NCBI GenBank assembly: GCA_958295665.1
Contig: OY282560.1
Coordinates: 96,139,930-96,203,929, forward strand
DNA from: Tipula vernalis
Lineage: Eukaryota > Arthropoda > Insecta > Diptera > Tipulidae
DNA length: 64,000 nt
Direction: 5' to 3'
The notes under the pieces were generated by a model. It saw only the letters and a list, made by a program, of their open reading frames with translations, did not search any database and was not told the origin of the DNA. A program made the position numbers and the translations under genes. Numbering within the stretch: position 1 is the stretch's first letter; each line of letters begins with the position of its first letter. This document shows, in pieces, positions 1 through 10,725 of the stretch.

Positions 1-1
1 G

Positions 2-109
2 TTTAATTTAAACGAAAAGCGGCATTTAGAAGAGCAGAAGATTAAATTAGATGAATTAGAAATCAAGAAAAAAAAATTAGAGCTGCAAGAAGAAACTTTT
101 AGGCATTAG
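2..109 (+). CDS. C-terminal end of a Harbinger accessory (Myb/SANT-like) protein, partial
   Basis: The reading frame is open from the first bases to a TAG at 107-109 and gives 35 residues rich in E, K and L, for example EEQKIKLDELEIKKKK. It is predicted to form an alpha-helical coiled coil. Harbinger elements carry a second, convergent gene for a Myb/SANT-like DNA-binding protein that often ends in such a helix, and the position facing the transposase fits. The N-terminal DNA-binding domain lies outside the window, so the family assignment rests on context and composition. Confidence 0.4.
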   Translation, partial: FNLNEKRHLEEQKIKLDELEIKKKKLELQEETFRH

Positions 110-289
110 GTATATAATATACATTTGACGATACTGTAAGGTTGAGCAACCATTATGTAAATGTGATAAAAAATACAATGAATTATTTTGTGATAATATA
201 TTTAAATATATTTATGTAATATATATTACCGTTAATTTAATATAAATGTAAAATGAAATAAAACTAAATATAATAACAATTAATAAAAA

Positions 290-1732
290 CTATACTATTG
301 AATTTAAAATATTGTTTCTAATTTCACAAGCTGCAGGGTTTTCAGTTTCATTCGAAGGGTCGATCTCTAACTCTTGCTCTCTAATACTGTCGGTATCCAT
401 TTCAAACGGAACTTTAAAGTGACAGCATATATTATGAAGGGTGCAGCACACATTTATTATTTGAGATGCTTTTCGAGGGTTGTAGTGTAGTTCACGGGCT
501 TCTAAAATACACCTAAATCTGCCTTTCAGTAATCCGATTGTGCGTTCTACAATATTTCTTGTTCTTGAATGGTTAGTATTAAAGGCGGCTTCTCTACTGC
601 CTTCATCCGCTGCCCTATATGGCGTTATCAGCCACGGTTCCAAAGGATATCCTGAATCTCCTAATACATAAAAACAAAACCACATTTAGTATACATAAAT
701 CATTAGTAAATATAATATTTATTACCTAGAAGCCAATAATTACGGTTGCCGTTGTTGCGTTGTTCTTGTAAATACCGACGATAGCTGCTCAAACTCCATA
801 CTAAGGAGTCGTGGGATGCTCCTCCGTACTTTGAGTCAACAGATAGTATCCGCATTGTATGATCGCAAGCCTAAATTTGCAAAATTATTATAAATATAAA
901 TATATTAAATATAATTAGGTATTGACAAACTTACTATCATCGTGTTTACACTGTGTTTTCCTTTTCTATTAAAATATAAATGTTCGTTTTCGGTTGGCCG
1001 GACTATATTTATATGTGTCCCATCTACACATCCAACAACACCTGTGGGTCTACTGTGTATTCCGATCTGAAAGTAATTTTTCCCGAATTCAGAAATTTTG
1101 TATGGAGAAAGAAAAGAAAATCAAATTTGTTTCATAGTCAAAATGAACTTTCAGATCGGTTTTACTTTCGGATCGGAATACACAGTAGACCTACTGGAAA
1201 TCCCGTTCTATTAAAGAAAAAAGCAGCTGCCGATTGCTTTTCTTCATTGGATTGTCGAAATGAAATCCACTTCGGGCATAATTTGTCTTCAATCACTTGA
1301 AGCACCTCACTCATTACAGAGGATATCGATGGTTGCGACATAGCTACCAAGAAATCCTGACCGACACTTTTCTGGTAGCTCCCTTGTGCACAGAATCGAA
1401 GAGTCGCAGCTATTTTGGAAATGCTAGAAATCGATGTCGATCTGGTACTTTTTATTAGGAATTGGTCAAGTTCCTCCAGCAAATATCTTACAGCTGGTTT
1501 GGATAATCTGAACAAATTTATAAATCTAAAAATTAACAAAGATTTATATTTAATTTAGATATTTTACATATAAATATTACATATATGTAGTACATAAATC
1601 ATTAACTTACTCAGCATCGGAAAGAATAAAAATATCCGACTTATCCCGCAACTGTCGTAGCCGTATCGAATTTGAACATTCAATTTCGTCTTCTGTATCA
1701 CTCGATGATAAATAAAATGCCACAGAATCCAT
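290..1732 (-). pseudogene. Harbinger transposase (HARBI1-like, DDE_Tnp_4), four exons, split by a MITE
   Basis: The proposed exons (minus strand) are 1732-1611, 1525-935, 870-727 and 660-290, each joined by GT-AG introns that keep phase. The first residues are MDSVAFYLSSS. The DDE residues are spread over the exons: D in GCVDGTH (exon 2), D in GGASHDS (exon 3) and E in RNIVERTIG (exon 4). The exon 3-4 join makes LLGDSGYP, a family hallmark. Exon 2 is interrupted at 1045-1193 by an inverted-repeat element; apart from that and its 3-bp duplication the frame is open, so the gene looks recently intact. It would cut and paste the element in the nucleus together with the Myb-like partner. The start codon is chosen as the first ATG in the open exon 1 frame. 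Confidence 0.8.
1045..1193. mobile_element. 149-bp MITE inserted in the Harbinger transposase exon
   Basis: Terminal inverted repeats of about 31 bp with two visible mismatches begin TGGGTCTACTGTGTATTCC on the left and, on the opposite strand, TAGGTCTACTGTGTATTCC on the right. The element is flanked by CTG at 1042-1044 and 1194-1196. Across the site, the host coding frame runs GFP to GVVGCVDG with one CTG copy, which confirms the boundaries independently. A 3-bp duplication is typical of Harbinger-type elements; assignment to that superfamily is inference. Confidence 0.75.
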
Positions 1733-2040
1733 AACATATAATAGAAAACGTTTCAGTTTTTAATTTTTAAACTAAATAATGCAAAACGTTTCTCTTTTTA
1801 ATTTTTTTTTATTTACACGAAATGAAAATCAAAACTAAAAATTATGAATCAAACGTCAAAATGAACCAAGTTGAAAATATTTATTATAGGTAGAATCATT
1901 TAAAATAAATTTCCCTTATAGCAAGGATACACACCAAAAAATTAAGTACGATCGTATTCAGAAATACCAATTTACATTCGTATCGTATATGAACTTTCGT
2001 AACGTGATACGATACGTATCGTATTCAGAAATAGGGGCCC

Positions 2041-2310
2041 AGTTGAATCTCACCAAGCCCAACATGGGCCAGACATGACGAGTTCGTGCGCATGATTTAC
2101 TATTTTACCACCTACCTTTCGTCAACTTACTAGCTTCTTCCTGAAGCAGTAGTTGACATAACACAAGAGATATTTCAATATCCCTTCTGCTTTTTGAAAT
2201 GTGGTTCATTGTGCCACGTCGAACCAGCTCATCGGCTTTTGTATTCCCCGTACTATTGAAATGCCCTGATACCCATATGATAAGGATGTTGAACTTTCGA
2301 AAGTATAAGA
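2041..2310 (-). pseudogene. LINE RNase H fragment
   Basis: A minus-strand frame reads IIWVSGHFNSTGNTKADELV, matching the W-V-P-G-H and G-N-x-x-A-D-x-L signature of the RNase H domain at the end of I/LOA-type LINE ORF2. It continues to about 2041 with a WP-containing stretch like that seen after RNase H in these LINEs. Only some 80 codons remain, with one stop and no other LINE domain, lying between the Harbinger end and a mariner. The clade cannot be fixed from so short a piece. Confidence 0.55.
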
Positions 2311-2472
2311 TGCAAAAAATCTATACTATCCCAAAGAGGAGTATGTCTAGTTACTCTAGGCATAAGGTACACCAGAGCATATTTCAAAACGGCATATTTC
2401 AGCATGGAATAAACAAAAAAATCGGGAAGACATTAAAAAAATGGCGGGCACGAGAAAAAGTTGTTGAATATA

Positions 2473-3763
2473 CGAGGGCGAATCAAAATGTCTTGCAATA
2501 TCATATGAAAAAAAGAGTGAGTGAGACAGCAATATTTTTATTTTTCGACGTAATCTCCTTTAAGGTTTATACATTTGTTACATCGATCAATTAACTGGTC
2601 TAAGCCCTCTAAAAAAAAGTTTTCTTTTGCTCCATAAAATATTCATTTACAACAGACTGTACTTCAGAATCACTGGAAAATTTCCTGCCCCTTAATTTTT
2701 TTTTTCAAATTGGGAAACAGAAAGTAGTCACTGGGTGCCAAGTCTGGACTGTATGATGGATGCGGAATTTCCACGAAGCCGCAGTCCTTTAATGCAGCTT
2801 GAGTAACTTTAGCCTTGTGCACTGGTGAATTGTCGAGAAGAAGTAAGGTTTTTTTTCTAACTTTCTTTGGCCGTTTTTCCCGGATCGCTTTTTTCAATTT
2901 TCGCAAAACTCTGCGTAATAGATGCCTGTGATTGTGGTTTTCGGTGGCATATAATTAATCATCAATATCCCTTCAGCATCCCAAAAAATTGTTGACAAAA
3001 CCTTACCAGCAGACGGTTGAGTTTTGAAGTTCTTTGGTGGTGGTTCACCACGTTTAATCCATTGCATCGATTCTTGTTTGGATTCTGGATCCCAATGATG
3101 AATCCATGTTTCATCGCCTGTTATTATGTTATCCAATAAGTTTTCTGGATCTTCTTCATACATTTCTAAAATCGCCTTTGAAGTTTGAACACGAATTTTC
3201 TTTTGTTGTGCAGTCAACAAACGGGGAACCCATCGCGCACTTACTTTTGACATGTGAAGGTGGTCATGTAATATGGTATAAGTGGTACCATATGAAAGGG
3301 AAAGTCTCCACGCTAGCCGCGAAACAGAAATACGGCGGTCCTCTAATACAATTGATTCTGCCAAAAGTATGTTTTCATGGCTAATAGCATCTGCGAGACG
3401 ACCCGGGCAGTTGTCGTCTTCTAATGACTCCCGACCATTTTTGAACAATTTTACCCACCTTGTTACTGTGGAATATGATGGTGCAAATTCGCCGTAAACT
3501 TTTGATATGTAATTGAATATATAAATTGCATTGAGTCCATCTTTACAGAAAAATTTAATAACGGCACGATATTCAATTTCATTCATTTTAGATTTTTTTT
3601 CAAAACACGGGCTACTAAATTGAAGAAAACAAACGAACTGTAAAATTTACATCGAATTTTGTTTCTATGTTTTACCGCGACAAAATTTTTTTTAAAAAAA
3701 TATATAGTTGTCTCACACTCTTTTTTTTCATATGATATTGCAAGACATTTTGATTCACCCTCG
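2473..3763 (-). mobile_element. mariner element with TIRs and TA duplication
   Basis: Inverted repeats of about 43 bp start CGAGGGCGAATCAAAATG at the left and CGAGGGTGAATCAAAATG (complement) at the right. The element is flanked by TA at 2471-2472 and 3764-3765, giving 1,291 bp, a normal full-length mariner size. It holds one transposase gene on the minus strand. Both ends are preserved, so it could still be mobilised in trans; its own transposase is broken. Confidence 0.9.
2538..3586 (-). pseudogene. mariner transposase, D,D34D, two frameshifts
   Basis: Starts MNEIEYRAVIKFF with an N-terminal HTH region of SETMAR/mariner type. The first catalytic Asp is in ITGDETWIHH, the second in LLLLDNSPVHKA and the third in SPDLAPSDYFLF; 34 residues lie between the last two. 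The frame breaks near 2908, where a base is missing in the codons before the RKLKKAI segment, and again in the T-run near 2696-2706 that separates FPNLKKK from the tail ending GDYVEK at the TAA 2538-2540. Without these shifts the length is about 348 residues, the usual mariner size. All three catalytic residues survive. Confidence 0.88.
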
Positions 3764-3765
3764 TA

Positions 3766-4764
3766 TCAATATATAGTTGCAACATTCTTGGAATATTAAA
3801 AACTGGTTGGGGTTACTGCTCACTTGATAAGTGATGGCGATAACTCGTGATAACTGATGGTGATGGCGATGGTAGTGGTGATGGCCGAAAAACACACAAC
3901 CAAAACCTATGCAGGTAGCGAAACTAAAATTAACCAAATATTTCGGCGCCGTAGGGCTCTAATTTGCCAGAAAATATTGCTACGACTAAATATTTTTCGG
4001 TTGAATGTCCCGTTTCGTAAATATTAACCAGAATGTAATATTGTTTTATTATACGGAACCTATCAACAAGCAGAAAATAAGTTTGCGGAAAACATTTAAT
4101 GGAAGTCACAACTTTTTTCCAACGATTTCTTTAGATAACTATCAATCGGCTTAATCGGTCCCAAAGGCAAATATTTAGTAAGGTTAACATTCATTTACCT
4201 TAACCTTACTCCTCAGTCAATTATAAACTAGAACGAAAGCATTAGGCCGACTGCTGAGAATTTTATTTATGGTGATTTTAAACCGAGTTACAAAACAAAA
4301 ACTGGTTTAAGTTCTTATCGTGAAAAAAATCAATCAATCTGGCAAAATAATACTTAATAAAAAGTCTGGAAGTGTCATAGCCCAATAATATCTTTTTCGT
4401 ATTAATTTATTATATATTTTACTAATTTATTTACAAACAAAATGGGTACCTGGTTTAAAATGTTTAAAGATTGCTTTTATACTAAATTTGTTTGCATGGA
4501 ATGCCAAAGAATGATGCAGAGTGCAATCCTTGGGAGGACCTCAAGAATTTAAAGAACTAGTTTATTAACCCTAAAACCGTACATGGGGAAAATATTTTCA
4601 AATAAAAGTTAAACTAAAAATTTCTTCTATAATATACAAATAACCAGATGCGGTTGCTCCGGAATTTTTTGTTTATTTCCCCCATGAACGCTTTGAGCGA
4701 CCCATAACCAATGGGTAATCAGCCTCTCACCTCTTTCACTTCATCTAATTTTAAATTACACAAA
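3766..4764. other. No gene seen
   Basis: AT-rich sequence with a short imperfect GGTGATGGCGATGG-type run near 3858-3890. I find no coding frame, TIR pair or RNA-like structure that I can support. Confidence 0.5.
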
Positions 4765-4951
4765 ATTCGCAACAACTTTTAGACAACAAACATTTTTCGA
4801 GGAGAAAAATCAATTTGAATTATGCATGCAAGCGAGAATATTATATGAGAGAATATGATGTTATTTTCGTTTCTTCTACAAAAAAACCCCGTTTTAGCAA
4901 TATGTAGAGTATAAAAGCTCTCTTTTGTAATTGTTTTGTGACTTTGGTTTA
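4765..4951 (+). repeat. Dispersed repeat with TATA-like box, copy 1
   Basis: About 170-190 bases match a second copy near 33265-33475. Shared blocks include GCAAGCGAGAATATTA, GTTTTAGCAATAT, AGCTCTCTTTTGT and GTGACTTTGGTTTAA. TATAAAAG at 4910-4917 sits before AGCTCTCTTTTGT. The match stops just where mariner coding begins here. An LTR or promoter-bearing element end is possible, but no terminus is visible. Confidence 0.6.
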
Positions 4952-4956
4952 ATTTT

Positions 4957-5716
4957 CGAACACTGAGTTGGACGTGTTATTGGACCAAGATTCATACCAA
5001 AGTCAAGAGGAGCCCGCGGAAACTTTGAGAGTGACTCAACAAGCGATTAAAAACCGTCTCAAGGGCATGGCTATGGTGCAAAAACAAGGAAATTGGGTTT
5101 GAGATTAACTCAAGCCAAGAGATGTCGAACGCCGTTCTTTCACGTGCGAACATCTGTTCCAAAGACAAAATCAGAAGGGTTCTCTGCAACGAATCGTGAC
5201 GGGGGATGAAAAGTGGATCCACTACGAAAACCCAAGCGCAGGAAATCGTGGGGTACGCCCGGTCAAACATCAACTTTAACGGCCAAACTGAATATCCATG
5301 ATAAGAGGCTAATGCTGTGCTTCTGATGGGATCAGTTCAGAGTGATATGCTATGGGCTACTCCAGAATCACGAAACCATCACCGAAAACCGTTATCAACA
5401 ACAATAGATGCAATTAAGCCGAGCATTCAAGCTCAAACGCCCACAATATGCCCAAAGACATGACAAAGTGATCTTTCAGCACGACAACGCTCGACCACAT
5501 GTTGCAAAAGTCATCAAGGAAACTTTGGAGGTCCTTAAATGGGATGTCCTACCCTACCCGCCGTATTCATCAGACATTGCCCCTTCCGACTACCACTTGT
5601 TCCGGTTGATGACTCATGGCCTGGCCGAGCAGCAGCACTTCATTGCTTTCCAAGAAGCCAAAAATTCGATCGATTCCTAGATCGCCGCAAAAGACGAGGA
5701 ATTTTTTCGACGCGGA
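4957..5716 (+). pseudogene. Second mariner transposase relic, 5'-truncated
   Basis: The plus strand carries, across frameshifts and stops, mariner blocks in order: TQQAIKNRLKGMAMVQKQGNW, RIVTGDEKWIHYENP (first Asp), QHDNARPHVA (second Asp) and DIAPSDYHLF (third Asp). It is a different subfamily from the copy at 2.5 kb, closer in motifs to TGDEKWI-type insect mariners. The HTH region and both TIRs are missing, there are in-frame TGA and TAA codons near 5100-5110 and 5332, and a base is lost near 5230. The 3' end stops in the AAKDEEFFRRGI segment, where Penelope-like sequence begins on the other strand. Confidence 0.85.
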
Positions 5717-6745
5717 ATTTTTATTGCTTCATTAACTGGAATATTCGAATACATGCTTGCGACATCGAAAGAAACAAGTTTAGCCCCATTTGCAATTTGC
5801 ACTGATTGTATTTTGTCAGTCAGCTCCTTGTTGTTGATGACGGAATAATTATTTACTATTTTTATTCAAGTTGTCAACCATTAGTTCAACTGTTTGGCAA
5901 TTCTGTATGATGGCGATTTTATGAAATTTATTAATGGTCTCATGGGTTTATCTGGTTTATGTAATTTTGGAATGCCAGATATTGTATGCACTGTTGATTT
6001 AATCATTTTGTTGTAATAAATTTGATGTTTATTCTTAATTAAGACGGATTTGCTGAATTAATTTCTCTTAGGTATGAGTTTGTCAGACCGTTTTGTAATT
6101 TTTGAATATTATTTTTTAGCAATGTATTCTTAAACTTTTTGGTTATGTTCTGAAATGTACATTATTACCGCGCTGTTACCTTTGTATGCTTTGCTTCACC
6201 AGTTTCTTCCTGAAATTGTTGATGCTGTATGCTTAAATCAGATTTGTTGCTGGCTTCGTTGAGTTTTTGATGGCTTTTATCGGTATTGAGAATAGTATTC
6301 TCGATTTCGAACAGGTGCTTGATGTTTTCGTTTTTTGGTACGTTTTCGACTCATGGTGAATTTGAGGGCTTTGTTTAAGAGCATTTCTTCTTCTACACTT
6401 AATACGAAATCCTTTAGGTTATCAATCCTTTTATAAAATTTATGACTGTTAAGATGATTTATCCGGTTTTACAAATGTTTAATTTTTCGGTTTTTAGTTT
6501 CTGAAGTTTTTATTTGATAATTCTTCTTTTGTTTTTGATGGCACAATCTGTTGAGGTATTGATTTGTGTGATTATGTTTAAATATTCAAGATGATTGAAT
6601 ATTTTAAATAAACATAATTGCTCGTTGTATGTTTTTGCGGTGAGACACTTTGTCTTGATGCATAAAAGGTTAATTGATTTCGGTAACAGGCTCTCTAAAA
6701 TGTTTCTTACATTTGCGAACGTAAGTAATATGTAAATATTTCTGG
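5717..6745 (-). pseudogene. Penelope-like reverse transcriptase fragment, N-terminal half
   Basis: Not visible as one ORF. Read on the minus strand it gives, in order, ENIKHLFEIENTILNTDK, NIQKLQNGLTNSYLREI, SGIPKLHKPDKPMRPLIN and LVSFDVASMYSNIPVNEA. The pair G-x-P-K-x-H-K-P ... R-P-L and S-F-D-V-x-S-x-Y-x-N-I-P-V is the start of the RT domain of Penelope-like elements. Several frameshifts and stops interrupt it. It ends abruptly at about 5717, where the mariner relic abuts, before the catalytic Y-x-D-D. It once encoded an element replicating by target-primed reverse transcription. Confidence 0.75.
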
Positions 6746-8314
6746 TTGTAAATCTTTCATGTATAATGGATATTGTAGTGTTTTAAGATTTGCAAAATAT
6801 GCCTCCTATCAGCCGAAAGCCTCAAAATGTATGCGAATATTGAAGCTTTCATTAAAACTACTAATCATTTTCTCAGCATTTGAAGTCCTAAATTTTGGGG
6901 TTGTTTGTAAAATTTCCCGATTTTGAAAGATTAATCGATTTTTGCAAAAATTCGGATTTCCAAATTTTTAACAAATTTTCGAAATTTTACAAAAATTCCA
7001 CAAAATTCTACAATTAGTTGTTCAAATTGTAAAATTGACGTTTTTATAGTTTTTTGCATGAAATTAAACAAATCACAGACTTATGATTAATTTTGTCCCA
7101 CAAAATCAAAAATTGGCCCATGTGATATGTTTTAACAACTGACAAGTTACTGTTACACAAATACGATAAAATCGCAGGTTTTCTAAATGGTAAACACTTA
7201 ATTTTATAAATTTTAATTTTATTTTATTTTAATTTTCTAATTAATATTCAATTATAGCTTAGGTAGTAAAAATTAATTGTTTTATCTCTTATTGTTGTCT
7301 AATCACATACATAATATAATTATTATACTCGTATTTTGTGCGTTACTGTAATACTGCCGGCAGCAGTGTGCAATAATAATACATCGATCAAATACATAAT
7401 AATGATTCAATAGATAATAGAGTGTAATAGACTATTGTTTTTTTTAGTTAATACGAGTAGGAAATACGTAAAATATGTGGAAGCCCATTTCGACCTATTA
7501 ACTAACACAAACATTTTTTTTTGTATTTAGAATTGATAACGAACAAATCGAATTAAAAATTCTGTGTCCCAATTTAATGTGACATTGCGTTATACTGAAA
7601 TTTCGATTTATTTCTGGTTAAAGCTTAAGCGATATCTACCGCATTATAGCATCATTTAACATATATCTGCATATAAAATCTTCCAACAATTACATTTAAT
7701 TATTACTAGTCTCTCTGGTGCCAAGTTTCTTGACCTAAGTAATTTCATTTTTAGTTTATTGAGTTTATTTATATACATAAAACGTCTAACATTAAATTAT
7801 CCTTTAATACCAAAGAATAAAAACCATTTTTTTGTATTATTATTTTAATCGACAACAAAATGCCATTAATCTTATTCATTGTTATTAGAAAAATAAACTG
7901 CCTGCAAAATTGTACAATAAGAAAACCAGAAAATTAACTGTGCTGCAGTTTATTTTTCGCCGAGATTAAAATAATAAAGAAAGTGAAAATATTTATGAAG
8001 ATGGTACATTTAAATTGTTTACTATTGTTAGTACATTTTACTTTATTTTATGTAGTGTATTTTTGTGCGGTGGGACCTCGGCTTTTGTGCCGTTATGTCT
8101 GTTACATCTTTACAAACAAAAAAATGGAGGTGTGGCCAACACACGACTTTCTTTTAAGAACATAGAATTTTGAGAAATTTTATTTTTTTCTTAATTATTC
8201 TTTTAATTTTTAAATTTTTAAATTTTTTTTTTTAATTTTTTATTTTTTATTTTTATTTGTTTTTAATTTTTGGAAACATTTTGTTTTAAGCAGTTTTTTG
8301 TAAACCTTATACTT
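6746..8314. other. No gene seen; AT-rich spacer
   Basis: Very AT-rich, with long T/A runs near 8180-8260 and repeated TTCGAAATTTT/CAAAATTC-like words near 6930-7020. A 60-codon ORF at 7983-8165 has no recognisable motif and is probably chance. Confidence 0.5.
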
Positions 8315-8640
8315 TTAAGATATTTGCAAAATAAATTTTCTGGACCAAGGGAGTGGCCACTTCCGGTTAGCCGATTTGGAGCAAAATTTACTGGGACCTC
8401 CCAATTTATCAAAAAAGCTTAAATCTGAAGTTTCAGTTCGATTGGTTAAACCATCTGGGCTGTAGAGAGGACACAGACAGATTAACAGACAGACAGACTG
8501 ACAGACAGACAAACAGACACCATTTCGAAACCCACTTTTTCGGACTCAGGGGACCTCAAAACAAATAAATCTCTAAAAATCTCAAGGTCCAAAATTTTCA
8601 TGATTACTATACTTTATTTTACTAGAGTAAAAGAAAGTAA
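8315..8640. repeat. Interspersed repeat with (CAGA)n microsatellite
   Basis: A GC-richer block (TTTCTGGACCAAGGGAGTGG, then AGTTTCAGTTCGATTGGTTAAACC) runs into a CAGA/CAGACTGA microsatellite at about 8474-8518, then CCCACTTTTTCGGACTCAGGG. Such a microsatellite with fixed flanks is typical of MITE-type dispersed repeats in insects. No TIR is clear and no second copy is in this window. Confidence 0.4.
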
Positions 8641-8679
8641 AAGTATTGGGTGTATAAGTGAAAACATAGGGTTATTTGG

Positions 8680-9452
8680 TGAAATACATCTTTATTAAAG
8701 ACATACTTGTTACAGAAGTTAATAATAAAAATATTCAGCATTTCTGTCTATGGTCCTTGGACTAATGGTTATAGAAACTTGGTTGTTTGGAGGCAAAATA
8801 TTTATCGAACCATTTTCGTACATCTTCAAATTTCGGGAACCACTGGTCAGCCAAATAAGACTGCATTGATCTAAACAAATAGTAGTCGGAAGGGGCTAAA
8901 GCACAAGATTGGACCACATGCGGGAGAACTTCTCAGCCCAAGTTGAAGATCACTTCCCTCGTTGATTTTGATGTATATGGAAAGGCATTGTGATGACCGA
9001 GAATGGTTTGTTTTCCTCCAAGGCATCAGCCAATTTCTTCAGTTGAGCTTGGTAATGTTCAGCCGTGACAGTTTCACCAGATTCAAGAAGTTCATAGTAG
9101 ATGATTCCTTTCCAATCAGACAATAACATTTTCTTGGCATGACTATTGGGTTATGCAATGGATGGAGATTGCTGGCCTTGTGTAACTCCTAACTGTTTTC
9201 TAAGTTCTTATTGAATTTGACTTGGGTTTTCATCAAATAAAACCTGAAGTTCTTCATCTTCAAACGTTTTCTAGGACCTGGCATGTAAAAATGTTCATCA
9301 CGAAACTTCGTGAACCACTTTCTGACAATTGAAGAACCAACAGAATTATCTCCCTAAGCCGAATTAATGATTTCTGTAGCTTCAGCAGCGTCTTTTCCCA
9401 GTTTAAAACAGAATAACATTGACACTCTTAAATTTTGCTTTGAAACATCCAT
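8680..9452 (-). pseudogene. Third mariner transposase relic with internal deletion
   Basis: Minus-strand blocks run in mariner order: MDVSKQNLRVSMLFCFKLGK and SIVRKWFTKFRDEHF (HTH region), DWKGIIYYELLESGETVTAE, then LAPSDYYLFRSMQSYLADQW and VRKWFDKYFASKQ. Several stops and shifts occur. The join GVTQGQQSPS shows that a stretch containing the first catalytic Asp (TGDEKW block) is deleted, and the H-D-N block is degraded. Start taken at the ATG ending at 9452, which matches the family N-terminus. Full TIRs are not clear, although GTGTAT-rich ends near 8648 and 9518 might pair. Confidence 0.75.
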
Positions 9453-9515
9453 CTCTTAAAAATTCTGATACACACTGAACGACTTAAACAACTATTATAT
9501 TTAGGCATAATACAC

Positions 9516-10725
9516 GAAAAGTACATGAAATCACATTTTTTTGAAAGTCATGTTTTGATTTTATGATTTCTATGTTTTCAATGTGTAGCTGTTGTTGTTT
9601 TTTAAGGTAGGAGTGTTAAATATTAAAAAAATTCATTTTATTGGGTGTTGTATTTATTGCTACAGAAAAAAAACTAATTATCCAAAAATTATAAAATTGG
9701 GCAAATTTTAAAGATTAAGAAACAGGGATTATGAAATAATCTTTTTCAAAATGGCCGCCGATTCATCTTTATTCTCCCCATGTTGTTCAGCGCAACATCT
9801 CGTTTCGTTTTCTTGCAAAATACATGGAAAGGGACCGTGCGATTAAGTAGGGAGGTACTATCAAAAAAATGGGGTCCAATGCCAGTCTCACCAACGACAA
9901 ATACGATGATATTATATCCAATGCGGAAGAATTATTCAAATGACCAAAAACCTTCAAGACTGATAGGTTTTTCTAATTTTGTTCAGATGCTGAATATAAA
10001 TTTGAATACATCCAACATACTACTAGATTCGAGTCATTAAAAACAATAGAGAGAACTCGCGATTTTCACGTAGTCATTCCATCAAAGGAAGGCTACTTAA
10101 ATTTAAAGAAATATTCAAATAGTTAAAATTATGTAAAATTTAAACTGTAGCTGTGAATACTTTCAAATTGTTGTCTTTATTTTGTAATAAAATATTTATT
10201 ATCAATAATTTTTGTTTTAAATTTTATTTTGAGATACAAGAAATTTGTAGACTGGCATATTTAAACGTATTTTGCAAGAAAACGAAACTAGAAGTTAGGC
10301 AGATTTTTTAGTATGTTTAAAAGAATTAAATAAAGTAGATAAAAAAAAGATAACATGGGAGAAAATCCAAAAGAACTTTTTGGCGGCCATTTTGAAAAAG
10401 AAAAGACGGTACCATTTTTACAACTATTTTAAAATCCCTATTCATTTATCTTTAAAATGAGCTCAACTTTATAATTTTCGAACAATTAGTTTTTTTATAG
10501 CAATAAATACAACACCACGTGCATGAAATGTTTAAATATTTAAACCCTGTACCTTAAAAAAAAAACAACAACAACAAAATCATGTGAATCATGTTGTTTG
10601 TTTTAATAAATCAAGTTTTTTTGATTTACTCAGTGCTACACATTCAAAACATAAAAATCATAAAATTAAAACATGACTTTCGGTCCCATATAAATAATTT
10701 GTGATTTCCGTATTTTTCTCTATAG
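9516..10725. mobile_element. Long-inverted-repeat element, about 1.2 kb, family unknown
   Basis: Blocks at 9547-9590, 9640-9665, 9740-9758 and 9800-9825 reappear inverted, in reverse order, at 10635-10678, 10495-10520, 10380-10400 and 10265-10285. Examples are GTCATGTTTTGATTTTATGA paired with TCATAAAATTAAAACATGAC, and TCAAAATGGCCGCC paired with GGCGGCCATTTTGA. The arms total about 210-300 bases each, with indels, and weaker pairing continues outward to about 9516/10725. I see no clean target duplication. The centre holds an unidentified coding remnant. Confidence 0.7.
9870..10124 (+). pseudogene. Unidentified coding remnant inside the inverted-repeat element
   Basis: A plus-strand frame with two internal stops reads TNDKYDDIISNAEELFK, then SDAEYKFEYIQHTTRFESLK and DFHVVIPSKEGYLNLKKYSN to a TAG at 10122-10124. 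Composition is protein-like and AATAAA-type signals follow near 10180-10200. I do not recognise the family. It could be the C-terminus of the element's own transposase or a captured host fragment. Confidence 0.35.

Larger units (their letters stand above)
1..2040 (-). mobile_element. PIF/Harbinger DNA transposon, cut by the window edge
   Basis: A DDE_Tnp_4 transposase lies on the minus strand and the end of a charged coiled-coil ORF lies convergent on the plus strand at the window start. That is the usual two-gene layout of Harbinger elements. The right end is probably the GGGGCCC at 2034-2040. The terminal 110 bases carry two direct copies of CGTATTCAGAAATA and a palindrome, TACGATACGTATCGTA. 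The left terminus is outside the window, so the TIR pairing and the 3-bp target duplication cannot be tested. The family is well supported; the exact right end is inference. Confidence 0.7.

Noticed and set aside
2199..2594. 131-codon plus-strand ORF
   Set aside because: It overlaps LINE RNase H on the other strand and the mariner TIR; no protein motif.
4992..5273. 93-codon minus-strand ORF
   Set aside because: Antisense to the mariner relic on the plus strand; no motif of its own.
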